This document shows positions 9,324-18,540 of a stretch of 64,000 nt of DNA, piece by piece. Source of the stretch: Arthrobacter sp. 31Y (lineage in GTDB: Bacteria > Actinomycetota > Actinomycetes > Actinomycetales > Micrococcaceae). Every line of letters begins with the position of its first letter. The first letter of the stretch is position 1. The stretch lies in NCBI RefSeq assembly GCF_000526335.1, contig NZ_JAFW01000001.1, positions 4,402,001 to 4,466,000 of the forward strand, written 5' to 3'. The position numbers and the translations under genes are program-made. The notes under the pieces were generated by a model, which saw nothing but the letters and a program-made list of their open reading frames with translations, was not told where the DNA came from and ran no database searches.

Positions 9324-10100
9324 ATGGCCGTAGCCGTACGCGTCATCCCTTGCCTGGATGTCGATGCAGGGCGCGTCGTCAAGGGCGTCAACTTTGAAGG
9401 CCTCCGCGACGCCGGTGATCCGGTGGAACTCGCGCACCGGTACGACAATGGCGGGGCCGACGAACTGACGTTCCTGGACGTCACTGCGTCGTCCGGCAAC
9501 CGGGAAACCACATTCGACGTCGTTCGCCGCACCGCGGAGGAAGTATTCATTCCCCTCACCGTGGGCGGAGGCGTCCGAGGTGTTGCCGAGGTGGACAAGC
9601 TCCTCCGTTTCGGCGCGGACAAGGCGTCCATCAACACCGCTGCCGTTGCCCGGCCTGATGTCATTGATGAGATCACACGTCACTTTGGCTCGCAGGTGCT
9701 GGTGCTCTCCGTGGATGCGCGCCGGACCCGCGAAGGTGACGTCCCGACGTCGTCCGGTTTTGAGGTCACCACCCATGGTGGCCGCACCGGGACCGGGATC
9801 GACGCCATCGCCTGGGCCAAAGAAGCAGCCGACCGGGGCGTGGGAGAAATCCTGCTCAACTCTATTGACGCCGACGGCACCAAGGACGGTTTCGATCTCG
9901 AGCTGATCCGCCTGGTTCGTGCCGCCGTGAACATTCCGATCATCGCTTCAGGCGGGGCAGGGGTGCCTGCGCATTTCCCGCCCGCCGTACAGGCAGGCGC
10001 AGACGCAGTACTGGCGGCGTCGGTGTTCCACTTTGGGCCGGACGACATGATCGCCCAGGTCAAGACCGCGATCCGCGAGGCGGGCTTCGAGGTTCGCTAG
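9324..10100 (+). CDS. hisF: Imidazole glycerol phosphate synthase cyclase subunit
   Basis: Cyclase half of IGP synthase; accepts ammonia from HisH and makes IGP and AICAR. It is a 258-residue TIM barrel with catalytic aspartates in [17 protein letters not shown] (Asp near residue 11) and in [16 protein letters not shown]. Phosphate-binding loops are TVGGGVRG and [11 protein letters not shown]. hisH and hisA are not in this window. A long hairpin follows. Confidence 0.95.
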   Translation: MAVAVRVIPCLDVDAGRVVKGVNFEGLRDAGDPVELAHRYDNGGADELTFLDVTASSGNRETTFDVVRRTAEEVFIPLTVGGGVRGVAEVDKLLRFGADKASINTAAVARPDVIDEITRHFGSQVLVLSVDARRTREGDVPTSSGFEVTTHGGRTGTGIDAIAWAKEAADRGVGEILLNSIDADGTKDGFDLELIRLVRAAVNIPIIASGGAGVPAHFPPAVQAGADAVLAASVFHFGPDDMIAQVKTAIREAGFEVR

Positions 10101-10108
10101 CTACCACG

Positions 10109-10164
10109 CCTTAAAGCAGTAATGGAGGGTCACCGTGCGGTGACCCTCCATTACTGCTTAAAGG
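10109..10164. terminator. Bidirectional terminator between hisF and the convergent gene
   Basis: A 26-base arm (10109-10134) and its complement (10139-10164) pair with one A:A mismatch around a GTGC loop. It lies between two converging genes, so it probably serves both. Confidence 0.8.
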
Positions 10165-10176
10165 CTTCTGAAAGAG

Positions 10177-10821
10177 TTACAGCCCGATGTCCGCGGACTG
10201 CAACAGCGCGACGGCGTCCGGCTGGCCTTCGAAAGTGACGAGGGCCTGGCTGGTGCGGCCATGAGCGTGCATGAGCAGCTCGCCGGGCTCACCGACGATT
10301 GCAACTGAAACAGGGGCGCGCTTGGCTACGTGCCGAGGGCCTGTGGGCCGCACAAGCACTATGCCGAGGTCCACGCCGCGGTAAAGGAATGCAGCGCGTT
10401 TGATGAGTTCGTCCCAGAGGGCGTCCGAATAGGCCTCATCCAGGGCACGGGGCGCCCAGCGGTCACCTGCGCGGCGAATGTCCTCGGTGTGCACGAAGTA
10501 CTCAATGAGGTTTGACGTCTCATCCAGGGCTTTGATCTTCAAGGGGGACAGTGCCGGTGGGCCGCCGCGGAAGGTTCTGACGAGCTCCGCGTAGGCGTCC
10601 GAACTCTTCAGCTTCTCTGCCAGCTTGGCAGTGGCCTTTTCGGAGGCCTTGCCCAAACTAGGAATCAGGAGACCCAAGCCAACGGCGATCTTCCGTTCCC
10701 GCAGGTATAAGTGCGCGGCAAGATCCCGGGTCAACCACCCTTCGCAGAGCGTGGGGGAGTCAGGCCCGGCCGCCAGGAGGGTTTCGGCCAGTACTTCTCG
10801 GGAAGGATCGACGAAATGCAT
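10177..10821 (-). CDS. TIGR03085-type protein, DinB / mycothiol-dependent maleylpyruvate isomerase superfamily
   Basis: The protein has 214 residues if it starts at the ATG at 10821 ([16 protein letters not shown]); 13 more in-frame residues lie upstream, and no Shine-Dalgarno clearly decides. The N-terminal four-helix region has [20 protein letters not shown], where W-x2-D-LA-HL is the actinobacterial DinB-like pattern, and a later VHTEDIRR segment places a His in the expected metal site. The C-terminal half carries [19 protein letters not shown], a sterol-carrier-like small domain. The exact reaction is unknown. It converges on hisF and is divergent from hisI. Confidence 0.75.
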   Translation of the reverse strand: MHFVDPSREVLAETLLAAGPDSPTLCEGWLTRDLAAHLYLRERKIAVGLGLLIPSLGKASEKATAKLAEKLKSSDAYAELVRTFRGGPPALSPLKIKALDETSNLIEYFVHTEDIRRAGDRWAPRALDEAYSDALWDELIKRAAFLYRGVDLGIVLVRPTGPRHVAKRAPVSVAIVGEPGELLMHAHGRTSQALVTFEGQPDAVALLQSADIGL

Positions 10822-10910
10822 CACTTGTGAAACTAGCACGATCGGAGCACTCTTGCGCACTGGAACCGCCGCAGAATCCGGCTCCCGTCAAAGGCACTAG
10901 ACTTGATCTG

Positions 10911-11327
10911 ATGTCAGAGCAGTCCGCCCCCAGCCCAACTCCTGCCGCGGAGCCCTCAAGCGACCCCGCGAGCCCCTTGCCGCAGGAGATCGCCAGCGCC
11001 CTGAAGCGGGACTCTTCCGGCCTTGTTGCAGCTATCGTGCAACAACACGACACCAATGAGGTCCTCATGCTCGGCTGGATGGATGACGAGGCGCTCCACC
11101 GCACCATGACATCCGGCAGGGTCACGTTCTACTCCCGCTCCCGCCAGGAGTACTGGCGCAAGGGCGACACCTCCGGACACGTACAGTTCGTGAAGTCTGT
11201 TGCCCTTGACTGCGACGGCGATGCCCTTTTGATCCGTGTGGACCAGATTGGCGCAGCCTGCCACACCGGAACCCGGACCTGCTTCGATGGTCGCGACTTC
11301 ACCGTCGTCACGGGTCACCGCGACTAA
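10911..11327 (+). CDS. hisI: Phosphoribosyl-AMP cyclohydrolase
   Basis: Opens the adenine ring of phosphoribosyl-AMP, the step after HisE. The chosen ATG at 10911 gives 138 residues. The start of the fold is [22 protein letters not shown]; the zinc/Mg motifs are [17 protein letters not shown] and [10 protein letters not shown] Pro/Ser-rich N-terminal tail of about 25 residues precedes the domain. It is separated from hisEGF by one opposing gene and runs into trpE 58 bases later. Confidence 0.94.
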   Translation: MSEQSAPSPTPAAEPSSDPASPLPQEIASALKRDSSGLVAAIVQQHDTNEVLMLGWMDDEALHRTMTSGRVTFYSRSRQEYWRKGDTSGHVQFVKSVALDCDGDALLIRVDQIGAACHTGTRTCFDGRDFTVVTGHRD

Positions 11328-11385
11328 GGCACCCACTACTTTCCACTGATGCACCACCTCAGACAATAAGGCGGAGAACATAGCC

Positions 11386-12972
11386 ATGCAGGACCTTGGA
11401 ATCATCAGCCCGGGCCTGGAAGAGTTCCGCGAACTCGCCGTCCACAGCCGTGTCATCCCTGTCCGACTCAAGGTTTTGGCGGACGCCGAGACTCCTATCG
11501 GCTTGTACCGGAAGCTGGCCAAAGGACAACCGGGCACCTTCCTCCTGGAATCAGCAGCGGTTGGCGGTGCCTGGTCCCGCTATTCCTTCATTGGTTCCAA
11601 GTCCCGCGCAACGCTGACCACCAAGGACGGGGAAGCCCACTGGATTGGTGAGCCGCCAGTGGGGGTTCCCGTCTCAGGTAACCCCGTTGACGCGGTGCGG
11701 GACACCATTGCGGCACTCCAAACTGACCGCTTTGATGGGTTGCCGCCGTTCACATCCGGCTTGGTTGGTTTCCTTGGCTGGGAAGCGGTGCGCCACTGGG
11801 AGCGGCTGACGTCCCCGCCCGAAGATGATCTGCAGCTGCCCGAAATGGCCCTTAACCTGGTCACGGACATGGCCGTGCACGACAACATGGACGGCACGGT
11901 CCTCCTGATCGCCAATGCCATCAACTTTGATGACAGCTCCGAGCGCGTGGACGATGCCTGGCACGACGCCGTGGCCCGTGTGAAGGGCTTGCTTGACCAG
12001 ATCAGCACACCGGTTGCCCAACCCGTATCCGTGCTTGAAACAGCTGCGCTGGACTTCGCCTCCAGCGTCCAGGAACGCTGGGACGAGGCCAAGTACCTGG
12101 AGGCAATCGACCGCGGCAAGGAAGCCATTGTTGACGGCGAAGTTTTCCAGGTAGTGATCTCGCGGCGATTCGAGATGGAATGCGCCGCGGATCCCTTGGA
12201 TGTTTATCGCGTCCTGCGCAACACCAACCCCAGCCCATACATGTACCTCTTCAGTCTGGAGGACGCGGACGGCCGCGAGTACTCGATCGTAGGCTCCTCA
12301 CCGGAAGCTCTGGTCACCGTCACTGGTGAGGAAGTCATTACCCACCCCATTGCCGGTTCGCGGCCCCGCGGCAAGACCGTGGAGGCGGACAAGGCGTTGG
12401 CAACCGAGCTGCTGGCCGACCAGAAAGAGCGCGCAGAGCACCTGATGCTGGTGGATCTCTCCCGCAACGACCTCTCCAAGGTCTGCGTGGCAGGAACCGT
12501 GGACGTTACGCAGTTCATGGAAGTGGAGAGGTTCAGCCACATCATGCACCTCGTGTCCACCGTGGTCGGCGAGCTGGCACCCCACGCCAAGGCCTACGAC
12601 GTCCTCAAAGCCACGTTCCCGGCAGGCACTCTATCCGGTGCGCCCAAGCCGCGTGCGCTGAGGCTGCTCGATGAACTCGAACCGCACAGGCGCGGCATCT
12701 ATGGTGGCGTGGTTGGCTACCTGGACTTCGCCGGAGACATGGACATGGCTATCGCCATCCGGTCCGCGCTTCTCCGCGAGGGACGCGCCTACGTACAGGC
12801 CGGTGGTGGAATTGTGGCCGACTCCCATAAGCCCTCAGAGGCTCTGGAGACGGTGAACAAGGCTGCCGCGCCCCTCCGGGCCGTGCACACAGCCGGGTCA
12901 CTGCAGAACATTTCCGCGAAGACCCTGCGGAACGTGGACGGATCCGACGACGACGGGACGTCGGCCTCATGA
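11386..12972 (+). CDS. trpE: Anthranilate synthase component I
   Basis: Chorismate plus glutamine-derived ammonia to anthranilate. The 528 residues include the regulatory N-terminal part (PIGLYRKLAKGQPGTFLLESA) and the chorismate-binding core: VSRRFEM-like VISRRFEMECAADPL, IAGSRPRGKT, LVDLSRNDLSKVC and GTLSGAPKPRALRLL. The motif YGGVVGYLDFAGDMD is also present. A trpG partner is not in the window. The stop overlaps the next start. Confidence 0.95.
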   Translation: MQDLGIISPGLEEFRELAVHSRVIPVRLKVLADAETPIGLYRKLAKGQPGTFLLESAAVGGAWSRYSFIGSKSRATLTTKDGEAHWIGEPPVGVPVSGNPVDAVRDTIAALQTDRFDGLPPFTSGLVGFLGWEAVRHWERLTSPPEDDLQLPEMALNLVTDMAVHDNMDGTVLLIANAINFDDSSERVDDAWHDAVARVKGLLDQISTPVAQPVSVLETAALDFASSVQERWDEAKYLEAIDRGKEAIVDGEVFQVVISRRFEMECAADPLDVYRVLRNTNPSPYMYLFSLEDADGREYSIVGSSPEALVTVTGEEVITHPIAGSRPRGKTVEADKALATELLADQKERAEHLMLVDLSRNDLSKVCVAGTVDVTQFMEVERFSHIMHLVSTVVGELAPHAKAYDVLKATFPAGTLSGAPKPRALRLLDELEPHRRGIYGGVVGYLDFAGDMDMAIAIRSALLREGRAYVQAGGGIVADSHKPSEALETVNKAAAPLRAVHTAGSLQNISAKTLRNVDGSDDDGTSAS

Positions 12973-13574
12973 GCACGGCATCATCTGCGCCTTCCGTGAG
13001 GCAGTCGCCGCGATGGGCGCGAAAGTCCACTCTTGTGCTGGCCACCACCATCCTTGCCCTGGCAGTTTTTGGAGCGACCACTCAGACCTGGATTGAGGTC
13101 CGGTTGGACCCCACTGGTGCTTCGAACAGTGACCTGCATGTCCAAGGAAGCAAAGCGGCCACCGCTGTCACAGCATTGGCCGTCGTCGCTCTGGCGGGCG
13201 GCTTGGCTGCATCCATCGCCGGCAAGATAGCGCGCTGGATCATCGCAGTCCTCATCGTTTTGTCCGCTGCGTGGATCATCCTCGCGGCCGTCACCGTGAT
13301 ACTTGATCCGCTGGGAGCCGCACAAGGTTCCATCGCTGCCGCCACGGGAGTTTCGGGCGGGCAAGCCGATGCAGCAGTAACTGCGTTCCCGGTGATTGCC
13401 ATCATTGCCGGGTCGCTCTTGGCCGTCTGTGCTGTTGTTTTGCCGTTGGCGGGGCGTCATTGGACCTCGCGAACCAAGTATGACGCCGGGACACGGGGCA
13501 AGAAGAGCAGCAACGAACCGGTTGACGAGATCGACAGCTGGGACAGCCTCTCGCGCGGAGAAGACCCCACATAG
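12969..13574 (+). CDS. Trp biosynthesis-associated membrane protein (TIGR02234 type)
   Basis: A 201-residue integral membrane protein with about four hydrophobic helices: one after the basic N-terminus (LVLATTILALAVFG), two close together in the middle (ALAVVALAGGLAAS and IIAVLIVLSAAWIILAAV) and one near residue 155 (VIAIIAGSLLAVCAVVLPLAG). A charged C-terminal tail contains DSWDSLSRGEDPT-like sequence. Its start overlaps trpE (ATGA). In actinobacteria a membrane protein of this kind regularly sits between trpE and trpC; its function is not established. Confidence 0.85.
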   Translation: MSTASSAPSVRQSPRWARKSTLVLATTILALAVFGATTQTWIEVRLDPTGASNSDLHVQGSKAATAVTALAVVALAGGLAASIAGKIARWIIAVLIVLSAAWIILAAVTVILDPLGAAQGSIAAATGVSGGQADAAVTAFPVIAIIAGSLLAVCAVVLPLAGRHWTSRTKYDAGTRGKKSSNEPVDEIDSWDSLSRGEDPT

Positions 13575-13707
13575 GCAGTCACAGCGGACTTTCGGGTGGG
13601 CCCGGTGCAACAAAGCCGGACACCACTTGTCCTGACGTCCGGCGATGTCCCGGCCGTCGTCAATAAATGGCAGAATGTAAGCAGTATTCATCCTGAGGAG
13701 ATTTCAC

Positions 13708-13980
13708 ATGAGCAAAACCACAGTGTCCGCAAACCAAGCTGAATCCACCATGGCCAGCCACGCTGACGCCATTGGCCACGGAAACAGCCCGGCTGCCTGG
13801 ACCTGCGTACTTGTGATGCTGGTCGGCGCCCTGATTTCCTCCATCGCTTTTGTCATCGCCAGCACCCCGATCTTCGTCGGCGGACTGGTGGTCATGGTTA
13901 TCGGCCTGATCGTGGGCTTCGTCATGCGCAAGGCAGGCTACGGAGTTGGCGGCAGCAAGCTGCAGAACAACGGTCACTAA
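13708..13980 (+). CDS. HGxxPAAW family small membrane protein
   Basis: A 90-residue protein whose signature GHGNSPAAW (about residue 24) is the HGxxPAAW motif, followed by two transmembrane helices (CVLVMLVGALISSIAFVI and IFVGGLVVMVIGLIVGFV) and a short basic tail. It begins with a good RBS (GAGGAGAT). It lies two bases before trpC, as in other actinobacterial trp clusters. No function is known. Confidence 0.85.
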   Translation: MSKTTVSANQAESTMASHADAIGHGNSPAAWTCVLVMLVGALISSIAFVIASTPIFVGGLVVMVIGLIVGFVMRKAGYGVGGSKLQNNGH

Positions 13981-13982
13981 TC

Positions 13983-14801
13983 GTGACCGTTCTTGATGAC
14001 ATTATTGTTGGCGTCAAGGAGGACATGGAGGTCCGCCGCGGCCTCGTGTCCCTCGCGGAGCTGAAGGAGCGCGCCGCAAACGCTGCTCCTGCTCGTGATG
14101 CATGGGCAGCCCTTGGTGGCCCGTCATCCATCCGCAACGACCTCAAAGTCATCGCCGAAATCAAGCGTCGCAGTCCTTCCAAGGGTGATCTCGCGTCCAT
14201 CGCCGATCCCGCGTCGCTTGCAGTGCAGTATTCCGACGGCGGGGCTTCCGTCATCAGCGTCCTCACCGAACAGCGCCGTTTCGGCGGTTCGTTGGCGGAC
14301 CTCGACGCCGTGCGTGCCGCCGTCGAAACGCCGTTGTTGCGCAAGGACTTCACTGTTGACGACTACCAGATCTGGGAAGCCCGTGCCCATGGTGCTGACC
14401 TCATCCTGCTGATCGTCGCGGCGCTTTCCGACTCGGAGCTTGCTGACTTCAGTGCACTGAGCCACGAACTCGGCATGAACGTCCTGGTGGAAACGCACAC
14501 TGAAGAAGAAATCGAACGCGCAGTGGCAGCGCGGGCCAAGATTATTGGCATCAATGTCCGCAACCTCAAAACGCTCGACGTCGATCGCTCCGTTTTCGGA
14601 TCGTTGGCCGGTTTGATTCCGGCTGAGTCCGTGATCGTGGCCGAATCCGGCGTCAGGGGTCCCGCGGACGTCTCGCATTACGCCGCAGGCGGCGCCAACG
14701 CCATCCTGGTGGGGGAGGCGCTGGTCAGCGACTCCACGCCGCGCGAACGCATCACCGAATTCAAGGCAGCCGGAGCTGCCGCCATCGCCGTCAGGAACTG
14801 A
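13983..14801 (+). CDS. trpC: Indole-3-glycerol phosphate synthase
   Basis: Ring closure of CdRP to indole-3-glycerol phosphate. The 272-residue TIM barrel opens VLDDIIVGVKEDMEVRRG. Catalytic-site motifs: VIAEIKRRSPSKGDL (Lys near residue 58), VLTEQRRFGGSL, LLRKDFTVDDYQI, GINVRNLKTLDVD and VAESGVRGPADV. The start is GTG at 13983, two bases after the preceding stop. trpD and a trpF/priA gene are not seen in the window. Confidence 0.95.
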   Translation: MTVLDDIIVGVKEDMEVRRGLVSLAELKERAANAAPARDAWAALGGPSSIRNDLKVIAEIKRRSPSKGDLASIADPASLAVQYSDGGASVISVLTEQRRFGGSLADLDAVRAAVETPLLRKDFTVDDYQIWEARAHGADLILLIVAALSDSELADFSALSHELGMNVLVETHTEEEIERAVAARAKIIGINVRNLKTLDVDRSVFGSLAGLIPAESVIVAESGVRGPADVSHYAAGGANAILVGEALVSDSTPRERITEFKAAGAAAIAVRN

Positions 14802-14830
14802 GGCAGTTACTGAATCACGGCGAATAGTTG

Positions 14831-14865
14831 CAAGGCAGCCCAGGCATTGGCCTGCGGCTGCCTTG
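14831..14865 (+). promoter_or_regulatory. Strong hairpin between trpC and trpB
   Basis: CAAGGCAGCC pairs with GGCTGCCTTG, and an inner CAGG/CCTG pair closes the loop. It lies in the 115-base trpC-trpB gap and has no T-run. It may be a partial terminator or RNA-stability element. Confidence 0.45.
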
Positions 14866-14916
14866 TGGCACGTGGAACTACCCAAATGAACTAACTGGAA
14901 CAGGACGGTGAGACTG

Positions 14917-16293
14917 ATGGTCGACGCGCCAACAGCCGGCTCAGAAGAGAATGCGGCGGACGCATTCCTCCAAGGTGGCCCTTCGCTGCGGAATGCATCG
15001 GGGCCCTACTTTGGCAGCTATGGCGGACGCTGGATGCCCGAGTCGCTCATTGCCGCCCTTGACGAAGTCCAGGACACCTTTGAGAAAGCCAAAGCTGATC
15101 CCGATTTCATCGCGCAGCTCAAGGATCTCAACAAGAACTACTCCGGCAGGCCTTCCCTGCTGACCGAAGCCAAGCGCTTCTCGGAGCACGCCGGCGGGGC
15201 TCGCATTTTCCTCAAGCGCGAGGACCTCAACCACACTGGCTCCCACAAGATCAACAACGTCCTGGGCCAGGCACTCCTCGCCAAGCGCATGGGCAAGACC
15301 CGCGTCATCGCTGAGACGGGTGCTGGCCAGCATGGCGTAGCCAGTGCCACGGCCGCAGCTCTACTTGGCCTTGAGTGCGTGGTCTACATGGGGGCCGAGG
15401 ATTGCCGGCGGCAGGCCTTGAACGTGGCCCGCATGCAGCTGCTAGGGGCAACGGTGGTTCCCGTGACCAATGGCAGCCAGACACTCAAGGACGCCATCAA
15501 CGATGCCCTTCGGGATTGGGTCTCCAATGTGGAGCACACCCACTACCTGCTGGGTACCGCAGCCGGGGCGCATCCGTTCCCTGCCATGGTGCGCTACTTC
15601 CACGAAGTGATCGGTGAAGAGGCCCGGAGCCAGATCCTTGAGCAAACCGGCAAGCTTCCCGACGCCATCGCTGCCTGTATCGGTGGCGGTTCCAACGCGA
15701 TCGGACTCTTCCACGCTTTCCTTGATGACGCATCAGTGAAGATCTACGGCTTTGAAGCCGGAGGCGAAGGCGTGGAGACGGGCCGCCACGCTGCAGCCAT
15801 CTCGCTGGGCCGCCCTGGGGTGCTTCACGGCGCGCGTTCGTACCTGATGCAGGACGAAGACGGCCAGACCATCGAGTCACACTCCATCTCGGCCGGGCTG
15901 GACTACCCAAGCGTCGGTCCGGAGCACTCCTACTTGGCAGACATTGGGCGTGTTTCCTACGAGGCCGTGACGGACACCGAGGCCATGGACGCGTTCAGCC
16001 TCCTGTGCCGGACTGAAGGCATCATCCCCGCCATTGAGTCCTCCCACGCCTTGGCCGGTGCCATCAAGATCGGTAAGCGGCTCACGGAGGGCAAGGAAAA
16101 CCCTTCGGACGTCACAGTGATCGTCAACCTGTCCGGACGCGGCGATAAAGACGTGGAGACTGCTGCCGCCTGGTTCAACATGCTGGACGAGGAAGGGCAT
16201 GTCAAGGGCACCACGCTGTCCACGCGGAAGCCCAAGGGGCCCACAGAGCGTACGTCTGAAGCAGCCGTGGATGTCAACGAGGACCAGAACTGA
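14917..16293 (+). CDS. trpB: Tryptophan synthase beta subunit
   Basis: PLP enzyme joining indole and serine. ATG 14917 is preferred over GTG 14908 because AGGACGG lies eight bases upstream of it, giving 458 residues. Motifs: [16 protein letters not shown], the PLP-lysine segment [23 protein letters not shown], the phosphate loop [10 protein letters not shown] and EPEHSYL-like [12 protein letters not shown]. The last base of its stop is the first base of trpA's ATG. Confidence 0.95.
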   Translation: MVDAPTAGSEENAADAFLQGGPSLRNASGPYFGSYGGRWMPESLIAALDEVQDTFEKAKADPDFIAQLKDLNKNYSGRPSLLTEAKRFSEHAGGARIFLKREDLNHTGSHKINNVLGQALLAKRMGKTRVIAETGAGQHGVASATAAALLGLECVVYMGAEDCRRQALNVARMQLLGATVVPVTNGSQTLKDAINDALRDWVSNVEHTHYLLGTAAGAHPFPAMVRYFHEVIGEEARSQILEQTGKLPDAIAACIGGGSNAIGLFHAFLDDASVKIYGFEAGGEGVETGRHAAAISLGRPGVLHGARSYLMQDEDGQTIESHSISAGLDYPSVGPEHSYLADIGRVSYEAVTDTEAMDAFSLLCRTEGIIPAIESSHALAGAIKIGKRLTEGKENPSDVTVIVNLSGRGDKDVETAAAWFNMLDEEGHVKGTTLSTRKPKGPTERTSEAAVDVNEDQN

Positions 16294-17105
16294 TGACTGA
16301 AGAATTTGCCAGCAAATCCGCTGCCGCCATTGACCGCGCCAAAGCAGAAGGCCGCGCCGCCCTGGTGGGCTACCTTCCCGCGGGTTACCCCACGGTCCAG
16401 GAGAGCATCGAGGCCGGCATAGCCCTGGCCCGCAACGGCGCTGACCTGATCGAAATCGGAATCCCGTATTCCGATCCGGTGATGGACGGCCCGGTCATCC
16501 AAGCCGCCACCACCGAAGCGATTTCCAACGGATTCCGCGTTGCAAACGTCTTTGACGTGGTTGCCGGTATCACTGCCGCCACTGATGCGGCAGTCCTGGT
16601 CATGACGTACTGGAACCCTGTCATGCGCATGGGTGTGGATGAATTTGCGCGCCGCCTGGCAGAAGCCGGGGGAGCAGGCCTCATTACACCGGACCTGGTT
16701 CCTGACGAGGCTCATGAGTGGTTCGAAGCGTCGGATAGGTACGGCTTGGATCGGGTGTTCCTTGTGGCGCCTTCCTCCACCCCGGAGCGGCTGGACATGA
16801 CAGTCAAGGCAAGCCGTGGATTCGTCTACGCTGTCTCCATCATGGGCGTTACCGGAACACGTACCTCCGTCAGCAGCAGTGCTGAGGACGTGGTGGCCAG
16901 GGCACATGCCGCCGGTGCCGAGCGTGTATGTGTCGGATTGGGTGTGTCCAACCCGGATCACGTCCGTGAAATCGCTGCCTATGCGGACGGCGTCATCGTC
17001 GGCACCGCTTTGGTGGCGGCCCTCCGCGATGGCGGCGTGGACGCCGTCGGACAACTCACCAAGAACCTCAGCGCCGGCCTGGGCCGCGCAGCTGCAGAAG
17101 CCTAG
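16293..17105 (+). CDS. trpA: Tryptophan synthase alpha subunit
   Basis: Cleaves indole-3-glycerol phosphate and channels indole to TrpB. The 270-residue TIM barrel has the catalytic Glu in ADLIEIGIPYSDPVMDGPVIQ (about residue 53) and the Asp in GLITPDLVPDEA. Phosphate contacts are in VSIMGVTGTR and GLGVSNPDH. It directly abuts trpB, and lgt follows after 21 bases. Confidence 0.95.
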   Translation: MTEEFASKSAAAIDRAKAEGRAALVGYLPAGYPTVQESIEAGIALARNGADLIEIGIPYSDPVMDGPVIQAATTEAISNGFRVANVFDVVAGITAATDAAVLVMTYWNPVMRMGVDEFARRLAEAGGAGLITPDLVPDEAHEWFEASDRYGLDRVFLVAPSSTPERLDMTVKASRGFVYAVSIMGVTGTRTSVSSSAEDVVARAHAAGAERVCVGLGVSNPDHVREIAAYADGVIVGTALVAALRDGGVDAVGQLTKNLSAGLGRAAAEA

Positions 17106-17126
17106 GAAAAGGAAACAGCGAAGCGA

Positions 17127-18281
17127 ATGCAGACCGTCCTCCACGCTGCGGCAATGGTCCCCTTGAGTATCCCGAGCCCATCGTGGTCCGGTTTCGACAT
17201 TCCGCTGCCGTGGGGGACGTTGCGCATCCACGCGTACGCTCTCTGCATCCTGGCGGGCATTATTGTTGGCTTGTGGCTGACCTCGGCACGGTGGAAGCGC
17301 CGCGGGACGCCTGAAGGCAGCCTGTGGGACATCGCCATCTGGGCTATTCCGTTCGGCATCATCGGTGGCCGCCTCTACCACGTGTTCTCTTCCCCGGATG
17401 CGTACTTCGGTCCTGGCTTTGACGGCACCGGGGACCTCTCGCTGATTCCGCAAATCCAGCGCGGTGGGCTGGGTATCTGGGGTGCGGTGATCCTCGGCGC
17501 CGTGGGTGCGTGGATCGGTTGCCGCCGTGCCGGCCTGAAGCTGACAGCCTTCCTGGACGCAGCTGCCCCCGGGCTCCTGCTGGCCCAGGCAATCGGCCGT
17601 CTGGGAAACTGGTTCAACCAGGAACTTTTCGGCGCGCCCACCACCTTGCCTTGGGGACTCGAAATTGATCCCGCCAATGCCAACTTCCCGCCGGACATGG
17701 CTGCGGGCACGCTCTTCCACCCGACGTTCCTCTACGAGATGCTGTGGAACCTCGCAGGCGTAGCCATCCTCTTGCTGTTGGACAAGAAGTTCGCCTTCCG
17801 CTGGGGACGGCTCTTCTGGCTGTACGCCGTGTACTACACCCTGGGCCGTGTCTGGATTGAGGCGCTGCGCATTGATGACGCCGAGCAGATCAACCTGTTT
17901 GGCATCACCACCAGGCTCAATGTTTGGACGAGTATTTTCGTCTTCATTGCGGCGCTGGCTATCTTCCTCCTCCTCGGCATGAAGGGTCGCCCAGTCCCGG
18001 ACACCCCTTATTTGGCGGGGCGTGAGCCGGAAGAAACCAAGGAAAAGGTGCCTGCTTCGGTGACCAGCGTCACCAGTCATGATGTGGACGCATCTGTCTC
18101 AGATACTGGTTCGCGTGGTAATCTCCCTGATAACCAAAGCGATTCGGGCCACGTTGACGAGCCGCGGGAAACAGCAGTGAAACCGGAAAAGGACAGCGTG
18201 TCCTCCACGGATTCCACTTCTGCTGAACCTGCCGCAAGGAAGGCCCCCGAATCCACGCCGAAGGCAGACGACACCAAGTAG
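17127..18281 (+). CDS. lgt: Prolipoprotein diacylglyceryl transferase
   Basis: Inner-membrane enzyme that moves diacylglycerol from phosphatidylglycerol onto the lipobox cysteine of prolipoproteins. It has about seven membrane helices over residues 1-280, with the Lgt signature GRLGNWFNQELFG (about residue 155) and conserved IIGGRLYHV, HPTFLYEMLWN and GRVWIEALRID. After the last helix comes an unusual hydrophilic tail of about 95 residues rich in Asp, Glu, Ser, Thr and Pro. Lgt would act on the ABC solute-binding lipoprotein at 52999. Confidence 0.95.
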   Translation: MQTVLHAAAMVPLSIPSPSWSGFDIPLPWGTLRIHAYALCILAGIIVGLWLTSARWKRRGTPEGSLWDIAIWAIPFGIIGGRLYHVFSSPDAYFGPGFDGTGDLSLIPQIQRGGLGIWGAVILGAVGAWIGCRRAGLKLTAFLDAAAPGLLLAQAIGRLGNWFNQELFGAPTTLPWGLEIDPANANFPPDMAAGTLFHPTFLYEMLWNLAGVAILLLLDKKFAFRWGRLFWLYAVYYTLGRVWIEALRIDDAEQINLFGITTRLNVWTSIFVFIAALAIFLLLGMKGRPVPDTPYLAGREPEETKEKVPASVTSVTSHDVDASVSDTGSRGNLPDNQSDSGHVDEPRETAVKPEKDSVSSTDSTSAEPAARKAPESTPKADDTK

Positions 18282-18540
18282 TCGCATTCGGTAAAGGGGC
18301 AACAGAGTCACCGCTCGTAGGGCCCAGTCCACAGCGTCGTGGCACCCCGGAAACCGGACCGCAGCATACCGATGCTCACTGGTCAAGCCGGGGCCAGAGG
18401 TCTGCGTAACTGTTCGTTGCGCTGGATCGGCTGGCCTACAATTCCAATTACTAGCGCTTTGTTGTGCCCGTCACAGGGCAGGCAAGGTGGGGCCAACGTT
18501 GTCCCTTCCATACGCACGATTCCGAGGAAGGACGTCTCCC

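Noticed and set aside
15957..18080. A 707-codon open frame on the minus strand
   Set aside because: It lies antisense to trpB, trpA and lgt, has no family-like sequence, and is explained by high-GC codon bias of the real genes.
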